Below are positions 44,142 through 51,803 of a stretch of 64,000 nucleotides of DNA, piece after piece. Made by a program: the position numbers and the translations under genes. The stretch lies in contig NZ_JAVTSS010000001.1 in assembly GCF_032678705.1 (NCBI RefSeq), positions 1,240,001 through 1,304,000 of the forward strand, in the 5' to 3' direction. Source of the DNA: Pedobacter frigiditerrae. GTDB taxonomy: Bacteria > Bacteroidota > Bacteroidia > Sphingobacteriales > Sphingobacteriaceae. Under the pieces are notes generated by a model that searched no databases, had not been told where the DNA came from, and saw nothing but the letters and a program-made list of their open reading frames with translations. How positions within the stretch are numbered: position 1 is the first letter of the stretch; every line of letters begins with the position of its first letter.

Positions 44142-45464
44142 ATGAAAAATACCTTAACAAATATGCAAGTAACATTAATTGCTACTGCATTAATCATTCT
44201 CTTTAGCTTTAGCGCCGATGCTCAAGTATTAAACCTACGTCCATACGATAAATCTGGCATCAATATATTTGAAGCGCCAAAAGACAGCAATGCTGTATTC
44301 GATAAGCTGAAGGTGAATTTCGGTGCAGGTTTTACACAGTCTTTTCAGGGTTTAAAACATGAAAACGCATCTGGCGGATTATATAAAATTACTCCAGGGT
44401 TTAACACTGCAAATGCCAATCTTTTTATGGATGTGCAATTGGCTGATGGAATTAGGTTAAACTTAACTAGTTATCTTTCTTCTCGTCACCACAACGAGAC
44501 TTGGGTAAAAGGTGGTTACATCCAATTTGATAAGTTACCATTTAAAGGTAAAGTTTGGGACGATATCATGTCGGTAACAACCATTAAAATTGGCCACATG
44601 GAAATTAACTATGGCGATCAGCATTTCCGTAGATCTGATGGTGGACAAACAATCTATAATCCCTTTATAGAAAACTACATCCTGGATGGTTTTACAACCG
44701 AAATTGGTGGAGAAATTTTGGTTAGGAAAAATGGCTTATTTGGTATGATTGGTGTTTCTAACGGGATGATTAAAGGAAATATTGATAGCTTGATTGCTAC
44801 AGCACAAGATGCAAATGTGCATAAATCTCCAGCCATCTATTTAAAAGGTGGATTTGATAAACAACTAAACAAAGATGTAAGGTTCCGTTTTGCAGCTTCT
44901 TATTACAGCAATAACAGCTCTGGTGGTCAAACCTTATTTGGTGGCGACCGTACCGGTTCTAATTATTTTATGGTGATAGAAAAAGCAGGTGGTACAACAG
45001 CGGCTAATGCTTTTTCAGGAAGATTTAATCCTGGGTTCAGTAAAAAAGTAAATGCCTTACAGTTAAATGCTTTTGTGAAATTACAAGGCTTAGAATTGTT
45101 TGCCACCTACGAAAATGCCAAAGGCAGATCTAAAACAGAAACCAGTGTAAGAGGAGCAGAGCAAATGGCAATTGATGGGGTGTACAGATTTGGTGAAACA
45201 GAAAACTTCTTCATAGGCGCTAAATACAATGTGGTTACTGCTTTATTGGCTAATGTAGCTGCAGTTGGAGCTACACCAGCAATTAATTATACTGGCGATG
45301 TAAAAATAGATCGTATTGCTTTTGCTGCGGGATGGTTCATGACTAAAAACATTTTGCTAAAAGGTGAATATGTAACACAGAAATATAAAGACTTTCCAAC
45401 TGCAGATTATCGCAATGCAGGAAAATTCAAAGGATATGTGATCCAAGCAGTTGTAGGATTTTAA
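44142..45464 (+). CDS. Porin-like outer-membrane protein
   Basis: A 440-residue exported protein with a signal peptide to about residue 28 (FSFSADAQ). The mature chain alternates amphipathic strands (ANLFMDVQLADGIRLNLTSY, YIQFDKLPFKGK, VSNGMIKGN, GYVIQAVVGF), and the last residue is Phe, a classical outer-membrane barrel ending. No exact family is recalled. It follows the YceI gene after 29 nt and is followed by a hairpin terminator, so it is probably a low-oxygen-induced channel. Confidence 0.78.
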   Translation: MKNTLTNMQVTLIATALIILFSFSADAQVLNLRPYDKSGINIFEAPKDSNAVFDKLKVNFGAGFTQSFQGLKHENASGGLYKITPGFNTANANLFMDVQLADGIRLNLTSYLSSRHHNETWVKGGYIQFDKLPFKGKVWDDIMSVTTIKIGHMEINYGDQHFRRSDGGQTIYNPFIENYILDGFTTEIGGEILVRKNGLFGMIGVSNGMIKGNIDSLIATAQDANVHKSPAIYLKGGFDKQLNKDVRFRFAASYYSNNSSGGQTLFGGDRTGSNYFMVIEKAGGTTAANAFSGRFNPGFSKKVNALQLNAFVKLQGLELFATYENAKGRSKTETSVRGAEQMAIDGVYRFGETENFFIGAKYNVVTALLANVAAVGATPAINYTGDVKIDRIAFAAGWFMTKNILLKGEYVTQKYKDFPTADYRNAGKFKGYVIQAVVGF

Positions 45465-45478
45465 ACAATAATATCATC

Positions 45479-45508
45479 GGCAGAAACAATATCGTTTCTG
45501 CCTTTTTT
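45479..45508 (+). terminator. Strong intrinsic terminator within the YceI operon
   Basis: A perfect 9-bp stem GGCAGAAAC / GTTTCTGCC (45479-45487, 45494-45502) with loop AATATC and six T. It ends only 10 nt before the next ATG, so the following gene depends on read-through or on a promoter I cannot see. Confidence 0.85.
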
Positions 45509-45518
45509 ACAAATCAAG

Positions 45519-46115
45519 ATGAAAACATTAACAGCCATCCTTTTAATTTTCCTTTTAACTAGTTTCAAAACAAGTTATACAACGGCAAATCGTGCTTCTA
45601 GATGGGTAATTAGTGAAAACAGCAGCCTCAGTGTGAATGGTACTACCAATATAAACAAGTTCTCCTGTGCAATTTTACAATATCCAAAAACAGATACGGT
45701 TACTGTTGCTCAAGATAAAAACAACAAAATTGTGCTTTCAGGTCTATTAAACATTGAAGTAAAAAACTTCGATTGTAGTAACATGATGATGACTAAACAA
45801 TTGCTTAAGACCCTACAAGATGAGAAATTTCCAATCCTTCGAATCAAATTTTTATCGTTAAAGGAAACGCCAAGTTTAGATCAGGGAAAAAGTTTTATCA
45901 AAGGCAATGTAGAAATAGTTATAGCTGGAGTAGCTAAAAGATTTGAGATATGCTATCAATTAAAAATGAAGAACAACTCATTGGAGCTAATTGGGCTTCA
46001 ACCCATCAACTTCTCAGATTTCAATCTATCACCGCCAAAAAAGATGGGTAAATTGATACAAGCAAAGGACCAGTTGATTGTTGCTTTCTTGTTGAAGATG
46101 GAATTGGCCGTGTAA
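45519..46115 (+). CDS. Second YceI-like exported protein
   Basis: The 198-residue product has a short signal peptide (MKTLTAILLIFLLTSFKTSY) and a diverged YceI barrel: SLSVNGTTNINKFSCAI, LSGLLNIEVKNFDCSNMMM, TLQDEKFPILRIKFLS and VEIVIAGVAKRF. The Cys pair (CAI..DCSN) could form a disulfide. It lies after the terminator at 45479-45508 in the same direction as the 43486-45464 genes. It is probably a lipid- or quinone-binding periplasmic protein by family, but the ligand is unproven. Confidence 0.8.
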   Translation: MKTLTAILLIFLLTSFKTSYTTANRASRWVISENSSLSVNGTTNINKFSCAILQYPKTDTVTVAQDKNNKIVLSGLLNIEVKNFDCSNMMMTKQLLKTLQDEKFPILRIKFLSLKETPSLDQGKSFIKGNVEIVIAGVAKRFEICYQLKMKNNSLELIGLQPINFSDFNLSPPKKMGKLIQAKDQLIVAFLLKMELAV

Positions 46116-46170
46116 CCTAAAATCGAAGGTATTTTCGAAGTCAAAGTAAGTTGTAAATCATTGTTATAAG

Positions 46171-46213
46171 TGATGAACGTCACATGTTTTGTTGCTGTTA
46201 ATTAGCAGCTTTG
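46171..46213 (+). promoter_or_regulatory. FNR-like box before UspA-HdeD pair (tentative)
   Basis: The box TGATGAACGTCA (46171-46182) is followed 23 nt on by CAGCTTTG (46206-46213; one mismatch to TAnnTTTG). The spacing is two helical turns shorter than at the 57-nt promoters and would put the box near -43. Confidence 0.4.
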
Positions 46214-46251
46214 GATATAAATCAATGTTTTAAATAACCAACCTATATGTG

Positions 46252-47139
46252 ATGAAAAATATATTAGTGCCAACAGATTTTTCAATTGCTGCAGAAAACG
46301 CAGCCCATTATGCCATCAATTTTGCAAAAGCGCAAAAATCAAATATCATACTTTGTAATGCCTTCAAGGTGCCTTCAGAATCTCCAATTGCAGCACAAGT
46401 TGCTTGGCCATTAATAGAAGAGGTTGATCTTGAAATAGAATCAGACAGTAGCCTTAATGAACTTGTTCACAAACTTGATAATGAAAAACTTACCGTAACC
46501 AATAACTATTGCCCTCAAATTACTTTCGAAAGTGAAAAAGGAGAAGTTTGCCAAGTTGTTAAAGAATTTGTAACACGAAAAAATATAGATTTAGTTGTTA
46601 TGGGTATGGCTGGTGCCGGTCAACTGGTACAATGGGCTTTAGGCAGCAATAGCAAAGAAATGATTGATAAAGCTGATTTCCCAGTTTTATATGTGCCTTA
46701 TGTTGCTAAATACAAGTCAATTAAAACAATTGCCTTCTCAACCAATTTATCCATTGATGATTTAGAGCCGCTCCAATATCTGTGTAAGATGGCAACTAAT
46801 CTCGATGCAGAAATTGTGGTTTATCACATTACAAGTTATGAGTTAGAGCAAATAGAAAGGGTAGAAGGAAGAAATCTGGCTTACTATAATGATGTTATTA
46901 AAAAGTTAGCTTACGATAATATCAGATTTGAAAATATTTGGCATTCTGATATAGATGAAGGATTTAGGTGGATAAGAAATAATAAAGAAATTGACCTTGT
47001 TGCCATGGTTCATCGCCAACATAGTTTACTAGATAAATTATTAAATGGTAGTTATGCTCATAAACTCTCGAGGTTTACAGAAATTCCTTTGCTCATTTTC
47101 CAACCAAGCGAAAAAAAATACAGTTATGAAAAAGCATAG
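46252..47139 (+). CDS. Tandem universal stress protein (UspA)
   Basis: A 295-residue, two-domain Usp protein (MKNILVPTDFSIAAENAAHYA; VVMGMAGAGQLVQWALGSNS). It resembles the copies at 42422 and 49265 but differs enough to be an old duplicate. I use the ATG at 46252; a GTG one codon upstream (46249) is also in frame. It overlaps the HdeD-like gene by 14 nt. A possible low-oxygen box lies at 46171. Confidence 0.9.
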   Translation: MKNILVPTDFSIAAENAAHYAINFAKAQKSNIILCNAFKVPSESPIAAQVAWPLIEEVDLEIESDSSLNELVHKLDNEKLTVTNNYCPQITFESEKGEVCQVVKEFVTRKNIDLVVMGMAGAGQLVQWALGSNSKEMIDKADFPVLYVPYVAKYKSIKTIAFSTNLSIDDLEPLQYLCKMATNLDAEIVVYHITSYELEQIERVEGRNLAYYNDVIKKLAYDNIRFENIWHSDIDEGFRWIRNNKEIDLVAMVHRQHSLLDKLLNGSYAHKLSRFTEIPLLIFQPSEKKYSYEKA

Positions 47140-47689
47140 TTTTAATGTAATTGGCTACGATACAAAGTATTGGTGGCTATTATATGCTAGTGGAGTGTTA
47201 TTTGTTTTTTTAGGATCATGGATTATAGTTTCTCCTCAAAAATCTTATTTGTTTCTTAGCCTATTATTAGCCATAGGTTTGCTGACTACTGGTCTATTCG
47301 AATCCCTTTATTCAATCTTTCATATTCGTAAAATAAAAGATTGGGGTTGGATATTTATTGGGGGACTAATAGACGCGATTTTGGGAGTTTATTTACTGAA
47401 TTATCCCTTGATTGCTATAATTTTAATGCCATTTGTTATTGGTATTTGGATGCTCTTTAGGGCATTCATGACAGTTAGCAGTTCGATAGCTTTAAAAACA
47501 ATTGGTGTAAAAGGATGGTTATGGCTTTTGGTTACTAGTATGGTTTTAATCCTGCCATCAATTCTTATTCTCATAAACCCTTTTGCAGAACTAATTAACA
47601 TAGTTTTCATTACAGGGATAGCTTTTGTGCTATCTGGCATATTTAGAATTATATTTTCGCAACGGTTGAAGAGTTTAATGCCTAAGTAG
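47126..47689 (+). CDS. HdeD-family (DUF308) membrane protein
   Basis: A 187-residue protein with six predicted helices in three pairs (WLLYASGVLFVFLGSWIIV, LFLSLLLAIGLLTTGLF, WGWIFIGGLIDAILGVYLLN and so on), the DUF308 repeat arrangement. E. coli HdeD belongs to the acid-resistance region. The start is the ATG at 47126 (MKKHSFNVIGYD), overlapping the end of the Usp gene; the longer upstream frame overlaps the Usp gene by about 95 nt and is unlikely. It is inner-membrane; the substrate or partner is unknown. Confidence 0.85.
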   Translation: MKKHSFNVIGYDTKYWWLLYASGVLFVFLGSWIIVSPQKSYLFLSLLLAIGLLTTGLFESLYSIFHIRKIKDWGWIFIGGLIDAILGVYLLNYPLIAIILMPFVIGIWMLFRAFMTVSSSIALKTIGVKGWLWLLVTSMVLILPSILILINPFAELINIVFITGIAFVLSGIFRIIFSQRLKSLMPK

Positions 47690-47730
47690 TAGATATATAA
47701 AATAGGCTTTTAATGTTATGTTCAACCTGT

Positions 47731-48468
47731 CTAAACATTATGAAAAAGATATATCAAAAGCTTTATTAAACAGGTAAGCAAAATAATAATTAAAACAATG
47801 TTTTTGAACCAATTTTGTGGTATTTTCTTTAATGCTATTTTGCCCACCCAGGTTCCTAATAAACTAATCACTAATAAAAAGGGTAGGGTAATCAGAAACT
47901 CTTTGTGAACGTAGCCATTTGCGGTATATACAATTGCTCTACTTGTATCCACCCCTAAATCAATTAGTGCAGAGGTAGCAATAAACACATTCTTTTCAAG
48001 TCCGAATGCGGTAAGTGTCAATCCACGTATGGCGCCACCTGTTCCCACAAGGCCTGCTAAAAATCCAGAAACCAAACCACCTTTTATCAAATTTGAATTT
48101 GTATCGGCTAATTTTTTAGAAGAATTAAATAGCAGGTAAATAGCAACAATAAAAATAGCTGTACTCATCATTATTTCTAGCTCTTTCTGAGGTAGAAGGT
48201 TAGTTAACAATGCTCCAATGATTACAGATATAACTGCAGGTATGCCCATTTTTATGGCAATTCTTTTATCAATGCCATTCTTAAACAAGTATATTTTGGA
48301 GAGGTTGCTAAAGATGTGGAAGATGGCTGTAATGCCGAGGACGATTTTAAAATCAAAAAACAGGGAGGCAATTGGAATGAAAAGTATCGACGAACCGAAA
48401 CCACTGATTGTCCCAATGATTTCGGCGATAAGCGCCAGTAAATAAAATAGCCAGTATTTCTCAATCAT
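47731..48468 (-). CDS. TSUP (TauE/SafE) family membrane transporter
   Basis: The 245-residue product has about eight helices (ALIAEIIGTISGFGSSILFI..., GLVSGFLAGLVGTGGAIRGL), the two-half TSUP pattern with its glycine-rich turns. Family members export sulfite, sulfonates or other organic anions. Its ATG overlaps the stop of the LOG gene (TAATG), so it is the last cistron of the L,D-transpeptidase operon. It differs from the SafE-like protein at 38612, which belongs to the cbb3 cluster. Confidence 0.85.
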   Translation of the reverse strand: MIEKYWLFYLLALIAEIIGTISGFGSSILFIPIASLFFDFKIVLGITAIFHIFSNLSKIYLFKNGIDKRIAIKMGIPAVISVIIGALLTNLLPQKELEIMMSTAIFIVAIYLLFNSSKKLADTNSNLIKGGLVSGFLAGLVGTGGAIRGLTLTAFGLEKNVFIATSALIDLGVDTSRAIVYTANGYVHKEFLITLPFLLVISLLGTWVGKIALKKIPQNWFKNIVLIIILLTCLIKLLIYLFHNV

Positions 48469-49250
48469 TATTCGCCCAATATGCGCAGTCTTCTAAAGCT
48501 TTGCCTTCTTTTTTCTGCATGTTTTGCTAATGCGGTAATTTTAATATGTTCAAGCGCTTCATCAACAGAATCTGTAAAGAGCACTAATTTGATATCCTCT
48601 GCAGTAATCATATTTGCAGTTAACATAGAGTTGAATAAAGGCTGTAAAGGCTCCCAAAAATCCTTTCCGAATAGAATTATAGGAAAATCTAATATCTTTT
48701 TGGTTTGAATGAGTGTAAGGGCTTCAAAAAACTCGTCTAGTGTGCCAATTCCGCCTGGCATAATTACAAATGCATCAGAGTATTTAAACATCAGTACTTT
48801 TCTCACGAAAAAATATTTACAGCTAAACCATTTGTCTAAATAAGGGTTAGGATGCTGCTCTTTTGGTAACCTGATGTTACAACCTACCGACTGACCTTTG
48901 TTTTCTTTGGCTCCTCTATTTGCCGCCTCCATTATACCTGGTCCGCCCCCAGTTATGATCGTAAAACCTATTTTAGCCAATCCAGCACCAATTTCTCTTG
49001 CGCTTTGGTAAAACTTAGAATCTTCGGTTACCCTAGCCGAGCCAAAAACGGCTACACAAGGTCCAATAAAGTGTAATACCCTGAAACCAGAAATAAATTC
49101 GATCAATATTTTTAAAGCAAAAACAAACTCTTTCAATCGAGAGCGAGGTCCTTCCAAAAACACCTTTTCCAGATCCTTTTCTTGTCGTGGAGCGCTTAAA
49201 TCAACAGTTTTGAGGATTGTCTGTTCTGGTAAAGCATTTATGCTGTTCAT
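48468..49250 (-). CDS. LOG-family (TIGR00730) Rossmann protein
   Basis: The 260-residue product has a nucleotide-binding fold with VAVFGSARVTEDSKFYQSAR, the TGGGPGIMEAANRGA motif and the PGGIGTLDEFFEAL motif, all hallmarks of lysine-decarboxylase-like LOG proteins. These are cytokinin-type nucleoside-5'-monophosphate phosphoribohydrolases or pyrimidine/purine nucleosidases. The ATG at 49250 is preferred. A GTG at 49271 would overlap the upstream Usp gene by 7 nt and remains possible. The physiological substrate here is unknown. Confidence 0.88.
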   Translation of the reverse strand: MNSINALPEQTILKTVDLSAPRQEKDLEKVFLEGPRSRLKEFVFALKILIEFISGFRVLHFIGPCVAVFGSARVTEDSKFYQSAREIGAGLAKIGFTIITGGGPGIMEAANRGAKENKGQSVGCNIRLPKEQHPNPYLDKWFSCKYFFVRKVLMFKYSDAFVIMPGGIGTLDEFFEALTLIQTKKILDFPIILFGKDFWEPLQPLFNSMLTANMITAEDIKLVLFTDSVDEALEHIKITALAKHAEKRRQSFRRLRILGE

Positions 49251-49264
49251 ATTGTCTAAATATT

Positions 49265-50134
49265 TTACCACCCAATTGGTGTTTTGTCTTCAGGCATAAC
49301 CAATAAGGGCAGTTGTACCATGGTTGCTAGTTTTTGAGTGTAACTTCCATCTAGTATTCTTGAAATTAAGTTTGGGTGACGATGGATCATAGCTAACATA
49401 TCAATTTGACCATTTTCAGACAACCATTTAAGTCCTTCCTCTACTTTTTTAGCGTTTACATGCCTGTAGTAGATTTTCGAATAATTAAGTTTACAAGTTA
49501 CTCTATTCAAAAAAACATTTGCTGGTGTTCTTGGGTCATGAAAGTCTGAGGCTGCTTCATCTATGTGAACGAGAAGGATTTCTGGATCTAAAAGGCAAAA
49601 TATTCTAGCTACATTGTGTATAGAATTTATATCACCTTCGGTAAAGTCTGTGGCAAAAGCTATTTTGTTAATTGGTTTATAAGGCGCTTCTTTTGGAACT
49701 AACAACACAGGAATACATGTTTTTTCTATAACATCCTTGCTATTGCTTCCCAAAAAGAACCGATCAAGTTTTCCAGCTCCAGCTAAACCCATTATTATAA
49801 GATCTATATGGCTTTCTTGAGAAAGCTTATCAATTATCTTTTTTACCGAACCAGTCTCGCTACTAAAAGTGATATTTGGTAGTGGAAAACCAAGTGAAGT
49901 ATCATCTTTTAAATTTTCAATATAAACCTTTAAATCTTCGTCAGCATCTTCCTTTAATTCGCTAAAGTTTTCTATTGGCCACATCATTACTCCAGCCATC
50001 GGGCTAAGTTCAGCCATTTCAATACCATGGAAAAGGTGGATCTCAGCATTTATTTTTTTAGCAATATTTATAGCATATCTTACTGCATTATCTGAATAGG
50101 TAGAGTAATCTATAGGTAGAAGTATCTTTTTCAT
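49265..50134 (-). CDS. Tandem universal stress protein (UspA)
   Basis: A 289-residue two-domain Usp (MKKILLPIDYSTYSDNAVRY; IIMGLAGAGKLDRFFLGSNS), most similar to the 42422 protein: both share IYYRHV/I and the LLVMPED or LLVLPED ending. It sits 5 nt after the L,D-transpeptidase gene and is followed by the LOG gene, so it is co-transcribed with a cell-wall enzyme. Its role in dormancy or stress is inferred from the family. Confidence 0.9.
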   Translation of the reverse strand: MKKILLPIDYSTYSDNAVRYAINIAKKINAEIHLFHGIEMAELSPMAGVMMWPIENFSELKEDADEDLKVYIENLKDDTSLGFPLPNITFSSETGSVKKIIDKLSQESHIDLIIMGLAGAGKLDRFFLGSNSKDVIEKTCIPVLLVPKEAPYKPINKIAFATDFTEGDINSIHNVARIFCLLDPEILLVHIDEAASDFHDPRTPANVFLNRVTCKLNYSKIYYRHVNAKKVEEGLKWLSENGQIDMLAMIHRHPNLISRILDGSYTQKLATMVQLPLLVMPEDKTPIGW

Positions 50135-50139
50135 GATGG

Positions 50140-51627
50140 TTATTTTTTAATGGAAACTTTATTGAATTGAGCCGGCTCGCCAAATATCTGTTTTTCTAAG
50201 ACATTGTCTAATTTGTATGTGTCTTCATGGTACACGATAAGCCCGTTTTCTACAGTAGTAGTGAGGTAAGTAATGAGGACGGGAACTGGGTTTTTGAGGG
50301 TAAATTGCCGTTTGGTATAATTGATCATAGCTGTCTTAAGTGTTGTAATTTGGTTTGATTGCTGATCTTTCTCCAACAACAAGGCAGCTAAATTTTCTGC
50401 TTTTTGTACCCTCACGCAACCGTGACTAAGCGCTCTTTTCGAACGACTGAAATATTGCTGCTCAGGTGTGTCATGTAAATAAACGTCATACGCATTATTA
50501 AAACGGAAAACTACTTTTCCTAAGGCATTATCGCAACCTGCTGTTTGCCTAGCATGGTATAATTTGGGGTTTTGCTTTATTTGAGCGATAGTTTTGCTGT
50601 TAATGCTGATGAAATTTTCTTTTTGATCATAAACAGCCATGTGATTATTATCGAAATAAGAATTATCCTTTATCGCTTTTGGTAAGAGTTCATTAATAAA
50701 AATTTTATGCGGTACTTTCCAATCCGGTGCACTTTCTAAATGAGAAATAAAGCTTTTTAAAGTAGGGGTTGGCGTTGAAGGTTTACCAACAACCACCTTA
50801 AATTCATAAATTGAATCTGCAGTATGGTAATAAAGTTTGTAAGTTGGAATGTTTACGTGTAAATAAGTAGAACCGGCAGTATTGATCCACCTTAACCTTT
50901 CCATATTCATGCTAATTAATCTGATTTCTTTTTCAGGTGTTTCATAAGCATCACAGGTATATTGACCAGCTATCAATTTCATATAACCTTGTAATTTGCT
51001 ATATTCATCAATTTGAGGTTGTACGGCTAAAATGTTTTCCATTAAACTAGAACTGTTTTTAAATTTTAACAACAGTTCTTCTGCATTAAACTCATTCTTT
51101 AAACCATTATCAATTGAATCTTTATCTAAAAAAGGGTTGTATTTACCATTATGCAAATGGTTAATCATACTGATCATCGCATCAGTTAGTAATAGCTCAA
51201 ATTCCACTTTCACGGTGGCTTTTAATTTATTGTTATTCAGTGCATCATACATCAATACGTAATTGAGAACTTTATTATGGTAATCTGCTGGTTGCAATCC
51301 GAATTGTCTTACACAATCCAATAAAAGCATCGCTGAAACTGTAGGCTTAATATCCTGCTCTGGCCTTAACCAATTAGCTTGATTTGAGTTTAGGCTATAA
51401 AATCGTTTTACAGTTTTTGGAAAGTTAAATTGCTTTAATAAGTCAGGATTGTCTAACTGTTTCTCAATTTCAATTTTAATTGAATCTGGTGTAGCAAAGC
51501 TGATGCTCGTTGACTGTGCAAACAGATCATCATTAGCAAAAAAAGAAAGTATAAAAAAGATACCCATTGCTAAGGTCATCAACTTATGACCTATTCTGAT
51601 AATGGAGATAGTTTGACCAGTTTTCAT
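50140..51627 (-). CDS. L,D-transpeptidase (YcbB-like), exported
   Basis: A 495-residue exported or membrane-anchored peptidoglycan enzyme making 3-3 cross-links. It has an N-terminal signal segment (LMTLAMGIFFILSFFA) and a YcbB-type scaffold with a peptidoglycan-binding-like segment. The YkuD domain has catalytic Cys404 in SHGCVRVQ, with His402 before it and His385 in YLHDTPEQ. Initiation could be at an inner ATG (Met17 or Met21). It is the first gene of an operon with Usp, LOG and TSUP genes. The operon has a possible FNR-like box upstream (51676). Confidence 0.9.
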   Translation of the reverse strand: MKTGQTISIIRIGHKLMTLAMGIFFILSFFANDDLFAQSTSISFATPDSIKIEIEKQLDNPDLLKQFNFPKTVKRFYSLNSNQANWLRPEQDIKPTVSAMLLLDCVRQFGLQPADYHNKVLNYVLMYDALNNNKLKATVKVEFELLLTDAMISMINHLHNGKYNPFLDKDSIDNGLKNEFNAEELLLKFKNSSSLMENILAVQPQIDEYSKLQGYMKLIAGQYTCDAYETPEKEIRLISMNMERLRWINTAGSTYLHVNIPTYKLYYHTADSIYEFKVVVGKPSTPTPTLKSFISHLESAPDWKVPHKIFINELLPKAIKDNSYFDNNHMAVYDQKENFISINSKTIAQIKQNPKLYHARQTAGCDNALGKVVFRFNNAYDVYLHDTPEQQYFSRSKRALSHGCVRVQKAENLAALLLEKDQQSNQITTLKTAMINYTKRQFTLKNPVPVLITYLTTTVENGLIVYHEDTYKLDNVLEKQIFGEPAQFNKVSIKK

Positions 51628-51644
51628 GTTATCATTTTATGTTA

Positions 51645-51687
51645 TAAAGTTCATTATCAATGAAGTTTATAAAAGTGATGGTGGTCA
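51645..51687 (-). promoter_or_regulatory. FNR-like box of the L,D-transpeptidase operon (tentative)
   Basis: On the minus strand, TGACCACCATCA (51676-51687) is followed 23 nt on by GAACTTTA (51645-51652), which keeps the A and TTT of TAnnTTTG. The spacing is the same as at 46171, but the -7 match is weak. Confidence 0.35.
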
Positions 51688-51803
51688 CTTATTAAAATGA
51701 TTGTATGAGTTTAGCAAAAAGAAAAATATAATGGATTTAGATGTAAATGGAATTAAACATCAGGCATCTTTGTTCCAAAAGTTGCATCCAGAAAAACGAT
51801 TTG

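Noticed and set aside
47045..47125. Upstream extension of the HdeD-like protein
   Set aside because: It overlaps the Usp gene by about 95 nt and adds non-family residues; ATG 47126 gives the standard length.
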